Assembly: GCA_023388055.1 (NCBI GenBank)
Contig: JAEWGW010000046.1
Span: 1 to 64,000, forward strand
Direction of reading: 5' to 3'
DNA length: 64,000 bases
From: Bacillota bacterium
GTDB lineage: Bacteria; Bacillota; Bacilli; Paenibacillales; NBRC-103111
The translations under genes were made by a program, and so were the position numbers. The notes below the pieces were generated by a model. That model worked only from the letters and a program-made list of their open reading frames with translations, was not told the DNA's origin and did not search any database. Of this stretch, positions 26,680 to 34,797 are shown in pieces; position 1 is the first letter of the stretch; each line of letters opens with the position of its first letter.

Positions 26680-27390
26680 GTGAACAGCATTCCATTAACT
26701 ACCATACAGGTCCTGGACCGGCTGCAGCTGGCCTTGGAGAAGCGCCGTCCCTTCTCGCTGGTGAGGATCGGGGACGGGGAGAATCTCGTTCTGGCCCAAA
26801 ATACGATTTTCCCGATGGACTTCGTTTTGAAGGAGCGTTGGGCCATCAAGGCCAACCGGGGGCAAAAGGGGCTGCAGCTGCCCAATCTCCCGTTGCGCGA
26901 TGCTGTCAGGGATGCGGTGACAAAAGCGGATGTGGTGGGAATATTGCCTCATGAAGACACCTCCATTATTGCTCCCGCCTATCTCAAACGGCAGCTGACG
27001 GATCAGGTGTTCCAGATATACGGATTGAAGCCCAAAGCCGTATGCGACGCCCGGATTAACCGGGAGATGCTGTTTACCCAGCAATTCTGGTCGGTGGTGA
27101 CTCCCTGGCGAATCGTTCTGGTGACCCGGGAGCCGGAGCCATTGAAACGGGCGCTTGCCGCTCCCCCCTACCGGTTGAATATTGTCCACACCCTCCCCTT
27201 CGGGGATTACAGCCAGATGGATACCACTTTGGAATGGTTCAAGCAAAACCGGGACACCTTCGATTTGGCCCTGTTCAGCTGTGGTGTCAACGCCGTGGTG
27301 CTTGCCCAAAAAACCGCAGAGCTTACAGGCAAAGCCGCCCTTGATTTCGGCAAAGCGGGCAACATTATTCTGAAGGGCACCCCCAACTAA
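26680..27390 (+). CDS. GT-D-like (DUF1792-type) glycosyltransferase
   Basis: A 236-residue soluble protein. Its N-terminal part carries FSLVRIGDGENLVLA (residues 25-39), the R-x-G-D-G-E element of the DUF1792/GT-D fold glycosyltransferases, in which the DGE acids bind the nucleotide sugar without a metal-binding DXD. The C-terminal half (VCDARINREML, FSCGVNAVVLAQ) looks like the rest of that domain. It starts at GTG 26680 after AAAGGAGA. It is divergent from the tandem glycosyltransferases, so the region holds five likely glycan-assembly genes. Substrate unknown; the family call is by motif only. Confidence 0.75.
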   Translation: MNSIPLTTIQVLDRLQLALEKRRPFSLVRIGDGENLVLAQNTIFPMDFVLKERWAIKANRGQKGLQLPNLPLRDAVRDAVTKADVVGILPHEDTSIIAPAYLKRQLTDQVFQIYGLKPKAVCDARINREMLFTQQFWSVVTPWRIVLVTREPEPLKRALAAPPYRLNIVHTLPFGDYSQMDTTLEWFKQNRDTFDLALFSCGVNAVVLAQKTAELTGKAALDFGKAGNIILKGTPN

Positions 27391-27403
27391 CCGCCTCGCT
27401 TCC

Positions 27404-27448
27404 TAAGCAAAAAAACCTTCAACCGCTGCGGGCGGCTGAAGGTTTTTT
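27404..27448. terminator. Bidirectional terminator
   Basis: AAAACCTTCA...CCGC and GCGG...TGAAGGTTTT flank a short loop, with a T run on each strand. It serves the convergent genes ending at 27390 and 27463 and is the only feature of that 72-base gap. Confidence 0.85.
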
Positions 27449-27462
27449 GTTTGCGGGGACCA

Positions 27463-27870
27463 TCATCTTGCGGAGGCGATGCCATAGAAGGATTCCGGAC
27501 CGCTCCGGACTGTAGTGGATACTCCTGCAATGTAAGCCGAATAATTGATAACGGGCTGTGTCAGCGGCGCAAAATCCGCTGTTGAGAACGAATGCAGCTC
27601 GTTCCCCCCATTTGTAGCCACGGTGCCTTGAGCATAATAAATAATATTAGCCGGATCGAAGGTTTGGCCTCTGACGATAAAAATCTGGAAGGGGTCTCCG
27701 TCTTCCCCCCTAAGGCCAAGTGTGCCATTGAGTACCACCAACGGATTAACCGCCGAATTGGTCTGGAGTCCAATTTGTGCGAACAGTTCAGCAGCTCCGG
27801 ACAAGGGCGTATTGGGATATCCGGTGTTGCCGGAATTCACCGCAGTCGCCATATCAAGGAATTGTGCCAT
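27463..27870 (-). CDS. Unrecognised 135-residue protein
   Basis: I do not recognise this protein. It starts MAQFLDMATAVNSGNTGYPN after a GAGGGGGG ribosome site, lacks a signal peptide and has no Cys or charged clusters. The composition (Asn, Gly, Ser, Thr, Phe rich, beta-strand-like: NPLVVLNGTLGLRG, FQIFIVRGQTF) recalls exported or spore-surface beta proteins of Bacillota, but no motif proves it. It is monocistronic, with its own terminator. The upstream 281 bases (27871-28151) are less GC-rich than their surroundings and contain no clear gene. Confidence 0.7.
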   Translation of the reverse strand: MAQFLDMATAVNSGNTGYPNTPLSGAAELFAQIGLQTNSAVNPLVVLNGTLGLRGEDGDPFQIFIVRGQTFDPANIIYYAQGTVATNGGNELHSFSTADFAPLTQPVINYSAYIAGVSTTVRSGPESFYGIASAR

Positions 27871-28151
27871 AGTATTTCCCCCCTCTCAACCGAGTTGATC
27901 CATACTATGACCAAGCCAAACGAATTGATTGGGTGGAATCCCACAAGCCTTCGGACAAGTCCTGATTCGCCGCGAAAAATTCCATTCATGAGAGCTTTTC
28001 CGGACTGTTTATAGGGATACATGAACGGGTTTTATAGGCTATTATCCCCGTTGCTTCCGATACCAGCCCGGTAGTCCATTCCATTCCCTGTTTCACAAAA
28101 TAGGTATTATCCCAAATGGACTCAACGGTCTTCGGTGGATGCCAAGAAGTG

Positions 28152-30455
28152 CTATCGTATAATGAAAGTTTCACCTGGTGCTGTCGTCCACTCCAGAACG
28201 CGGCCCTGCTGGAGGATTGTCACCTCTGAACCGTCGGCACGGGTGATCCGCAGCTTGCCTTCGGCATACAGCCGGAGCTTGCAACCATTCACAGAGGTGA
28301 TTGCCGCTTTCGTCAGCTTATGCTCCGCCCACTGAAGGTCTACGGTAAACCCGCCTCTGGCCCGCAGACCTGTGACAGCTCCCGCAGACCACTGGGACGG
28401 CAGCGCAGGCAGCAGCTGAATGTAGTCCAGATGGCTTTGCACCAGCATCTCAGCTATACCTGCCACAGCACCGAAGTTGCCGTCGATCTGGAAGGGCGGG
28501 TGGTTATCGAACAAATTGGGCAGGGTGGATTTCTTGAGCAGCTCCTTGGTATGAGAATAGGCCTGCTCCCCATCCAGCAGACGGGCCCAGAAGTTGATGA
28601 TCCATGCCCGGCTCCAGCCGGTATGGCCTCCCCCGTTGGCCAGGCGGCTCTGCAGGGTCACCCTGGCGGCCTCCGCCAATTCCGGGGTTTGCCCCGGGCT
28701 GATGGTGGAGCCGGGATGCAGGGCGAACAGATGGGAGATGTGGCGGTGGCCGGGGTCCATTTCCTCATAGTCCACCAGCCACTCCTGGAGCTGGCCGTGT
28801 TGGCCGATTTTCATAGCCGGCAGTCGGGAGCGGATGGACTGCCATTCTTCACGCAGGTCCCCGTCCGTGCCCAGGACCCCGGCTGCTTCCACACAAGCAT
28901 CCAGCAGCTCGGTAATAATCTGGGTATCCATGGACGGTCCGTAACAAAGGGTTCCCGCCTCCCCGTTGGGCAGTCTGTAGCGGTTTTCCGGAGAAACGGA
29001 CGGAGCCGTAACCAGGAAACCCTCCGGACTTTCCACCAGAAAATCGGTAAAGAACAGAGCCGCTTCCTTCATAAGCGCATAAGCCCGTTTAAGGGTTGCT
29101 TCATTGGGATTAAAGCGGTAATGCTCCCAGGCATGCAGTGTCAGCCATGCGCCGCCCATAACCCACTGGGTGGCCGGACCGTAAATATCCTGGGGAGCCG
29201 TGTCCGCCCAGATGTCCGTATTATGATGCGCGACAAAACCGCGGCAGCCGTACATGGTCTGTGCGGTAACACGCCCCTTGTAGATCATCCGCTCAATCAG
29301 ATCGAACAGAGGCTCATGGCATTCCGCCAGGTTGCAGGTTTCGGCAGGCCAATAGTTCATCTGCGTGTTGATGTTGATGGTGAATTTGCCATCCCAGGGA
29401 GGCGTCATGGACTCATTCCAGATGCCCTGGAGATTGGCGGGCAATCCGCCCGGACGGCTGCAGGAGATCAGCAGGTAACGGCCGAACTGGAAGTACAGGG
29501 TGAGGAGGCCCGGATCATCTGCGCCTTCCTTCACCCGCTCCAGCCGTTTGGGGACGGGCAGGCTGTCCGGATCTTCTTCAGATGGTGACAGGCCATTCAG
29601 TTGGAGGGCGACCCGCTGGAACAACGCACGGTAGTCGGTGATATGACGCTTCTTCAACTCCGTGTACGGCAAGGCGGCCGCCAGCTCCAGCAGGCCAAAA
29701 CAATGCTGCTCCGGCTCCGGATGCCGGAAGGTGCTGGCCACAGCCAGGAGCAGCGTGACCTCATCCGCCTGCTCCACCCGGAGGTGCTCGCCAATGACCC
29801 GGACGCTGCCGCCTGTTACAACCGCTTTGACCACGGCGCCGTACCTGCCCCCGTCCCTGCCGCCGCAGTCATTGGCCATAACCAGCATGTCCGGGCCGTG
29901 CTTGTAGACGGCATCCACATGCCGTCCCTGCTTGCGTTCGAACCGGGCGGTGAAGGTCAGCGCTCCGGGCCGGTCGGCCGTCAGCCGGATGGCCATCACC
30001 TGATCAGGGAAGCTGCTGAATACCTCCCGGCGGAAGGTTACACCTCCGCACTGGTAGGAGGTGGTGGCCAGCGCCTGCTCCAAATCCAGCTCTCTCCGGT
30101 AGTGGTCCGGCTCCCCGGCAGGATGCTCGAAGCGGATCATCAGATCGCCTGCGGTCAAATAATACCGCTGGCTTCTCGGTGTGCCGGAAAAGGCCATCTC
30201 GGCTAACTGGTGAGCCTCCTGCAGCCTGCCCTCAAACAGCAGCTGCCGGATCAGCGGCAGATTCTCCAAGGCATCGGGATTGTTACGGTCCCGCGGTCCG
30301 CCATACCAGACGGAGTCCTCATTGAATTGAATCTGCTCCTGCTCCACCGTTCCGTACACCATGCCGCCCAGACATCCGTTGCCAACAGGCAGCGCCTCCT
30401 CCCACACCTTGGCCGGAGCATCAAACCACATTGCTGTTTCCGATAGAAGAGTCAT
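28152..30455 (-). CDS. Alpha-L-fucosidase, GH95
   Basis: Inverting 1,2-alpha-L-fucosidase-type enzyme of 767 residues. The N-terminal beta-sandwich starts WFDAPAKVWEEALPVGNG, the hallmark of GH95. The (alpha/alpha)6 barrel contains NINTQMNYWPAE, which supplies the Asn residues that activate water in the family, and HISHLFALHPG and GHTGWSRAW, also conserved. No signal peptide is present, so it should act in the cytoplasm on imported oligosaccharides. ATG 30455 is preferred to GTG 30467 because AAAGGTGG lies eight bases upstream. It is the last gene of a LacI-controlled four-gene operon. Confidence 0.92.
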   Translation of the reverse strand: MTLLSETAMWFDAPAKVWEEALPVGNGCLGGMVYGTVEQEQIQFNEDSVWYGGPRDRNNPDALENLPLIRQLLFEGRLQEAHQLAEMAFSGTPRSQRYYLTAGDLMIRFEHPAGEPDHYRRELDLEQALATTSYQCGGVTFRREVFSSFPDQVMAIRLTADRPGALTFTARFERKQGRHVDAVYKHGPDMLVMANDCGGRDGGRYGAVVKAVVTGGSVRVIGEHLRVEQADEVTLLLAVASTFRHPEPEQHCFGLLELAAALPYTELKKRHITDYRALFQRVALQLNGLSPSEEDPDSLPVPKRLERVKEGADDPGLLTLYFQFGRYLLISCSRPGGLPANLQGIWNESMTPPWDGKFTININTQMNYWPAETCNLAECHEPLFDLIERMIYKGRVTAQTMYGCRGFVAHHNTDIWADTAPQDIYGPATQWVMGGAWLTLHAWEHYRFNPNEATLKRAYALMKEAALFFTDFLVESPEGFLVTAPSVSPENRYRLPNGEAGTLCYGPSMDTQIITELLDACVEAAGVLGTDGDLREEWQSIRSRLPAMKIGQHGQLQEWLVDYEEMDPGHRHISHLFALHPGSTISPGQTPELAEAARVTLQSRLANGGGHTGWSRAWIINFWARLLDGEQAYSHTKELLKKSTLPNLFDNHPPFQIDGNFGAVAGIAEMLVQSHLDYIQLLPALPSQWSAGAVTGLRARGGFTVDLQWAEHKLTKAAITSVNGCKLRLYAEGKLRITRADGSEVTILQQGRVLEWTTAPGETFIIR

Positions 30456-30510
30456 GAACTGTACCACCTTTTATAGGAATGAAAAAATGATAGCCCTTTC
30501 AATACGCTTG

Positions 30511-31374
30511 CTACAGCTCCACAATGGCCTTGATTACGCCTGTCTCCGGGCGGAGCCACTCCTCGTATTGCCCGATCATGTCCGCAAAGCTTGCCCGGTG
30601 GGTAATAAAGGAATCCATATCGATTTTGCCTGCCCGTATAGCCCCAATCACATCCAGGAAATCCTGCCGCATGGCATTGCGGCTGCCCATAATAGCCATT
30701 TCCCGCTTGTGGAAATCAGGGTCATGGAAGGTAATATCCGACCTCACCAAACCTACGTACACAAGCCTGCCCCCATGGGCCACAAAGTGGAGAGCCTGCT
30801 CCATGGAGCCACTGTTGCCGGTGGCATCGATGACAGCTATTGGAAAATCCCCTCCTGTTATCTTCTCCACAGACGCCAGCGCTTCCTGCCCGGCGGTTAC
30901 CGTTACATCTGCGGAGGCCCACTGCTTGCAGAAGCGCAGCCGGTGCTCATTAATGTCCATGGCGATAACCCTTGCTCCTGCCAGCTTGGCAAGCCGCATG
31001 GCCCCCAAGCCGATTGGTCCTGCGCCGATAACCATCACCCAGCTGCCGGGACTTGCGTCCGCCACCCGGACGGCGCGGGAACCGATACAGAGGCATTCCA
31101 CAATGGCGGCTTGCTCGGGAGCCAGTCCCTCGGTTTTGACCAGATGCCGCAAGGGAACGGCCATATATTCCCGCATGCCCCCATCCTGATGAACACCCAT
31201 CACGCTCATCCGGGGATATTCGAAATACGGCTGCTTTCCCCTGTAAGCATGCAAATCTGTGCCGCAGATTCCCACCCGGAGAATCCGCAACAGCGCTTCC
31301 CCCGGACCAGGGACAGGAACAGGGACCTCTCTCATTTCGAAACGCTCCGGCTCCACACAAACGATGCTTTTCAT
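30511..31374 (-). CDS. Zinc-type alcohol dehydrogenase with the zinc lobe deleted
   Basis: Medium-chain dehydrogenase-like protein of 287 residues, about 50 shorter than usual. The N terminus (CGTDLHAYRGKQPYFEYPR) and the NAD-binding domain (VMVIGAGPIGLGAMRLAK) are intact. Between Arg55 and SVMGVHQDGG the expected segment is absent: the GHE motif with a catalytic zinc ligand and the four structural-zinc cysteines. The frame is kept, so this looks like a clean in-frame deletion of about 53 residues at 31207-31212. The first catalytic Cys remains. It is most likely inactive as a classical zinc dehydrogenase, or adapted to another job. ATG 31374 overlaps the upstream stop by four bases. Confidence 0.85.
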   Translation of the reverse strand: MKSIVCVEPERFEMREVPVPVPGPGEALLRILRVGICGTDLHAYRGKQPYFEYPRMSVMGVHQDGGMREYMAVPLRHLVKTEGLAPEQAAIVECLCIGSRAVRVADASPGSWVMVIGAGPIGLGAMRLAKLAGARVIAMDINEHRLRFCKQWASADVTVTAGQEALASVEKITGGDFPIAVIDATGNSGSMEQALHFVAHGGRLVYVGLVRSDITFHDPDFHKREMAIMGSRNAMRQDFLDVIGAIRAGKIDMDSFITHRASFADMIGQYEEWLRPETGVIKAIVEL

Positions 31375-32318
31375 ATGGTCCGCACCTCCTCATTATGCTC
31401 CGGCCTGCCGCTATGCCAGGAAAGCCGTTGGACAGGCCGCAGAATCTCCAGCACCTTTTTCATCATGTCCGGGTCTGGCTCCTCCAGGGAAAAAGCGGCG
31501 TTGCGGCGGATGTTCTCCGGGTTAGCCGTACTCACCAGGGTTGTGGGGATGCCGGGGTGGCCCACGGAAAACTGGATGGCCAGCTTGGGCAGAGAATAAC
31601 CATGGGCTTCGCAAAATTCAAACGCCCTCCGGCAGGCCTCCCGGATGGGCGGGGTCGCCGGATGCCAGGTGGGAACCGGGTTCCCGGTCAATAGTCCCAT
31701 GGACAACGGCGAGGCATTCACCAGCCCTGTTCCGGCTGCGGCAAGTCCGGGAAGCAGCTCCGTCAGCGAATCGTCATTAAGCGAATAATGACAGTAAGAC
31801 AGGATCACATCCACCGGATAGGCCCTCAGCACTTTTTTGAAAATAGACAAAGGCAGCCCCGAAATCCCGGTATACCGGATTTTCCCTTGTGTCTTCAGCT
31901 CCTGCAGGGCGGGCAGCGCTTCCTCCATGATCTGATTCACATCGGCGAATTCGATGTCATGGAGATACAGAATATCCAGGTAATCCGTATGCAGCCGCTG
32001 CAAACTTTCCTCTGCGCTTCGGAGAATGCGGTTGTAGGAGAAATCAAATTCGTTCTCTCCGTAACGCCCGGCCTTGGTGCTGAGTATATAGCGATCCCGG
32101 GGAATGCCCTTCAAGGCCTGGCCCAGCACCCGCTCCGCCTTCAACAGCCCGTAATAGGGGGAGACGTCCAGGTAATTCATGCCGCAGTCCAAGGCGGTAT
32201 GGACGGTACGGATGCTTTCGGTGTCATCCGTTTCATGGAAAACCGAGCCCAGGGAAGAGGCTCCGAAACTCAAAACCGGTACATTCAAATCTGTTTTGCC
32301 TAATTTGCGGTACTTCAT
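31371..32318 (-). CDS. Aldo/keto reductase (L-fucose/L-galactose dehydrogenase-like)
   Basis: NAD(P)-dependent oxidoreductase of 315 residues. It starts MKYRKLGKTDLNVPVLSFGA and carries the AKR tetrad: Asp and Tyr in NYLDVSPYYG, Lys in ILSTKAGRYG and His in ILYLHDIEF. The NYLDVSPYYG and TKAGRYG forms match the L-galactose/L-fucose dehydrogenase branch. With the downstream fucosidase, oxidation of L-fucose at C1 is a reasonable inference. It lies six bases after the cyclase-family gene and overlaps the dehydrogenase gene. Confidence 0.88.
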   Translation of the reverse strand: MKYRKLGKTDLNVPVLSFGASSLGSVFHETDDTESIRTVHTALDCGMNYLDVSPYYGLLKAERVLGQALKGIPRDRYILSTKAGRYGENEFDFSYNRILRSAEESLQRLHTDYLDILYLHDIEFADVNQIMEEALPALQELKTQGKIRYTGISGLPLSIFKKVLRAYPVDVILSYCHYSLNDDSLTELLPGLAAAGTGLVNASPLSMGLLTGNPVPTWHPATPPIREACRRAFEFCEAHGYSLPKLAIQFSVGHPGIPTTLVSTANPENIRRNAAFSLEEPDPDMMKKVLEILRPVQRLSWHSGRPEHNEEVRTI

Positions 32319-32324
32319 GGGTGA

Positions 32325-32993
32325 TTACTCCTCTTCCTTCCATTGGATGGCGACCACTCTTGCCGGGGCCCCGCTGCTGTCTCTGATTTTGACCGGGAGG
32401 GAAAATACATGCCATTGGCCCTTCAGTAGAGCCGGATCATCCAGCTGCAGCCCCTCTGCGATCCAGATTCCCGCTCCCAGCAGGGTCCGGTGGGTTTCCT
32501 CGTTGTCCGGGCCGGTGCCTCCGATGCTGAAGTGGTCGATGCCCACTCCCCGCACTCCCTGTTCTACTAAATATCCGGCGCCTTCGCTGGAGAGATAGGG
32601 GGATTCATAAATAAACTCCCTGGTCCAGGACCGCTTCTCCCCCCAGCTTGTATACAGGAAAACCACCGGCTCCCCGGACAGCCGTTCCGCATGTGGCAGC
32701 AGGTCCGCCGCCGTAACCGGCTCGCCAGGCTTTTTCCCGCTCATATCAAGCACAACCAGCCTGCCCTGGAACCGTTCCACAGGGATAGCGTCCAGAGTCA
32801 TGCGGAAATCGGCCATATGTGCAGGCGCATCCATATGCGTAGCGGTGTGCAGGTTCATGGTCAGCTGCTCCAGATTCCAGCCGTCCCGGGGACCCACCAG
32901 GATATAGTCCAGCTTCGGCGGAGCAAATTCCGGCAGGACCGGGCAGTTGTGATATATCTCCTGGGACAGGTCGATCATTCGGATGATGTTCAC
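32325..32993 (-). CDS. Cyclase-family (kynurenine formamidase-like) hydrolase
   Basis: Metal-dependent hydrolase of 222 residues, family PF04199. The metal motif reads HTATHMDAP in place of the common HxGTHxDAP, keeping both His and the Asp. A C-terminal GIDHFSIGG supplies a further family-typical His. In a sugar operon it may open a sugar lactone or a similar ring; that is inference. GTG 32993 follows AAAGGAGA and makes this the first gene of the operon, transcribed divergently from the LacI regulator. Confidence 0.85.
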   Translation of the reverse strand: MNIIRMIDLSQEIYHNCPVLPEFAPPKLDYILVGPRDGWNLEQLTMNLHTATHMDAPAHMADFRMTLDAIPVERFQGRLVVLDMSGKKPGEPVTAADLLPHAERLSGEPVVFLYTSWGEKRSWTREFIYESPYLSSEGAGYLVEQGVRGVGIDHFSIGGTGPDNEETHRTLLGAGIWIAEGLQLDDPALLKGQWHVFSLPVKIRDSSGAPARVVAIQWKEEE

Positions 32994-33019
32994 TTTTTCT
33001 CTCCTTTCTGAAGCTTTAT

Positions 33020-33063
33020 GTTACCGATAACAAAATAATAACATTGCCGTTTATAACGGTCAA
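33020..33063 (-). promoter_or_regulatory. Promoter and operators of the fucosidase operon
   Basis: On the minus strand TTGACC (33063-33058) and TATTAT (33040-33035) are 17 bases apart. GTTACCGATAAC (33020-33031), a near-palindrome centred on CG as LacI-family operators are, overlaps the expected start point. A second dyad, CCGTT-TAT-AACGG (33047-33059), lies in the spacer. Repression by the divergent LacI protein fits well. Confidence 0.8.
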
Positions 33064-33081
33064 CCACATGGGACTTGAAAA

Positions 33082-33110
33082 TTTACCGTGTATGTTTCAT
33101 CATGGATAAT
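33082..33110 (+). promoter_or_regulatory. Putative promoter of the LacI regulator gene
   Basis: TTTACC (33082-33087), 17 bases and GATAAT (33105-33110), upstream of AAAGGAAG and ATG 33149. It is back to back with the operon promoter. Confidence 0.5.
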
Positions 33111-33148
33111 AAGGAATAAGCAGAAGCCGAAAGGAAGAAGTCCCCTTT

Positions 33149-34165
33149 ATGGTCACCATTTACGATATTGCCAAACGGGCCAATGTTTCTCCCATGACTG
33201 TTTCCCGTGTTATTAATAAATCTCCGCTGATTAAGGAATCCACACGGCTGAAGGTGGAGGAGGTGATCCGCGAGCTGGACTATGTGCCCAATAAACAGGC
33301 CCGCAGTTTGACCTCCAAGGAAACCAGACTCGTAGCGCTGGTTATTCCGGATATCTCTAACCCCTTCTTCACCAATATCGCCCGGGGGGCGGAGGACAAG
33401 GCCCTGCAGTTGGGCTATCATCTGATTCTGGGCAATACCGACGAAAATCCGGACAAGGAGTCGCAATATATCGGCATGCTCATGTCCGCAGGAGTGGACG
33501 GGGTGCTGCTGGTGCCCTCCGGCGAGGCTTCGGCCAGCCATGTCAAAAAACTGGTGAAGCGCAGCATTCCGTTTGTTTATGTGGACCGCACCATCCCCCA
33601 GGTGCCCGCAGACTCCATCTCCGGCGACAACTTCCAGACCACCCGCCAGCTGGTGCAGCATCTGATTGCGTTGGGGCACCGGAAGATTGCCTTTATCAAC
33701 GGGCCCTCCTCTCTCTCCAATGTGCGTGAGCGGGACCAGGCCTTCCGGGAAACGCTGCTGCTTGCCGGGATTGAGCCTAATCCGGCTTATATGATTGAAA
33801 CCCACTTCAAGCAGGACAACTTCGACGAAATTATCGCCAAGCTGGTTTCCCTGCAGCAGGGGGAGCGGCCTACGGCCATCCTGGCGGCCAACAATTTCAT
33901 CGGCGTGAATACGCTGCGGGCCTTACGCACCCTGCAGATCCGTGTGCCGGAGGAGATGGCCGTCACCTGCTTTGATGATCCGGACATCATCCCGGATTAC
34001 AATCCTTTCCTGACGGTGGCGAAGCAGCCCGCCTATGATATGGGCTTCCTCGGCATGCAGCTGCTCATCGAACGAATCCAGTCCGGCGCCCCCGCCAGCA
34101 CGCGCAAAATCGTGCTGCCTTCGGAGCTCATCGTGCGCAGCTCCACTGGCAAACCCCAGGAATAG
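33149..34165 (+). CDS. LacI-family transcriptional regulator
   Basis: DNA-binding repressor of 338 residues. The N-terminal helix-turn-helix is TIYDIAKRANVSPMTVSRVI and the hinge helix follows. The periplasmic-binding-protein-like effector domain begins ALVIPDISNPFFTNI, with VYVDRTIP and AVTCFDDPDIIPD conserved as in RbsR/CcpA-type sensors. The effector is probably a sugar released by the fucosidase operon that it faces. Operators that suit it are at 33020-33031 and 33047-33059. Confidence 0.93.
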   Translation: MVTIYDIAKRANVSPMTVSRVINKSPLIKESTRLKVEEVIRELDYVPNKQARSLTSKETRLVALVIPDISNPFFTNIARGAEDKALQLGYHLILGNTDENPDKESQYIGMLMSAGVDGVLLVPSGEASASHVKKLVKRSIPFVYVDRTIPQVPADSISGDNFQTTRQLVQHLIALGHRKIAFINGPSSLSNVRERDQAFRETLLLAGIEPNPAYMIETHFKQDNFDEIIAKLVSLQQGERPTAILAANNFIGVNTLRALRTLQIRVPEEMAVTCFDDPDIIPDYNPFLTVAKQPAYDMGFLGMQLLIERIQSGAPASTRKIVLPSELIVRSSTGKPQE

Positions 34166-34220
34166 CAGCCTCCAGAGTGCGGAGCGACGGCGCAGTGTAA
34201 GCGGCATGATGCAACAGATG

Positions 34221-34273
34221 AACAAAGGAGCTGTCCCCCAACAGGTTTTTCTGTGGGGGACAGCTCCTTTGTT
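34221..34273. terminator. 20-base perfect hairpin after the LacI gene
   Basis: AACAAAGGAGCTGTCCCCCA (34221-34240) is exactly complementary to 34254-34273, with a 13-base loop that can add CAG/CTG pairs. There is no T run after it, so it may block exonucleases or act on either strand rather than be a simple intrinsic terminator. Confidence 0.7.
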
Positions 34274-34350
34274 GTGCCGGGGTGGGTGAATGCTGCACCG
34301 CGGCAGGCTGGCAGGGTGAAGAGAACGGGATTCTGGAAACTGGTGAGTCG

Positions 34351-34410
34351 GAGGCTGGTGGAGCGGGGGCTGGTGGAGCGGGGCTGATGGAGCGGGGCTG
34401 ATGGGGCGGA
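34351..34410. repeat. Short GGAGCGGGGCTGATG tandem repeats
   Basis: Four imperfect copies of a TGGAGCGGGGCTG(A/G)-type unit at about 17-base period, directly before array B. Confidence 0.6.
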
Positions 34411-34421
34411 TGCCGGGAAGG

Positions 34422-34606
34422 CTAACGGCGGTGAAAGCCGCTATTTGTCCAAAATAGGCAGCTTTCGCAGGCTAACGGCGGCCAGCGCCGCTATTTCCAC
34501 CAATCGGGCACGAATCGCCCGTTTCGGAGACAAATAGCGGCGCTCACTTCCGTTACAAATTCTCAACCCCGTTTTTCCGCCAAATAGCGGCTCCTGCCGC
34601 CGTTAG
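34422..34606. repeat. Four-unit intergenic array B (F-F-R-R)
   Basis: Forward units CTAACGGCGGTGAAAGCCGC at 34422 and CTAACGGCGGCCAGCGCCGC at 34472, each followed by TATTT. Reverse units CAAATAGCGGCGCTCACTTC at 34531 and CAAATAGCGGCTCCTGCCGC at 34581. Spacing is 50, 59 and 50. Each unit can fold on itself (for example GGCGG/GCCGC) and units 1-4 and 2-3 are nested complements. It fills the convergent gap between the LacI and GH42 genes; the rest of 34166-34797 has no gene. Confidence 0.85.
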
Positions 34607-34797
34607 AATCGCCCACGGCCCAACGGCCATCGCCAGGGATGAAAATGCCGGGGCAGGCTCAGCATTTTCGTATAAATGCGTAGAGGAGGCGGCAACCTGC
34701 ACAGAATCAGGCTCCCTGGCCCCTCGAAAATCAGGACACAGCGCTACTGCCCGATTGAAGCGAACAGCGGCTCCTGTTCCCCTTTTCCGCCAACCAA

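Noticed and set aside
27880..27930. SigE/SigK-like sporulation promoter before the 135-residue gene (CATAGTAT box)
   Set aside because: Only part of the -10 consensus fits and no proper -35 element is at the right distance.
27986..28174. 62-codon minus-strand frame with AT-rich codon use
   Set aside because: It overlaps the end of the fucosidase gene, starts at GTG without a ribosome site and has no family signal; possibly a remnant.
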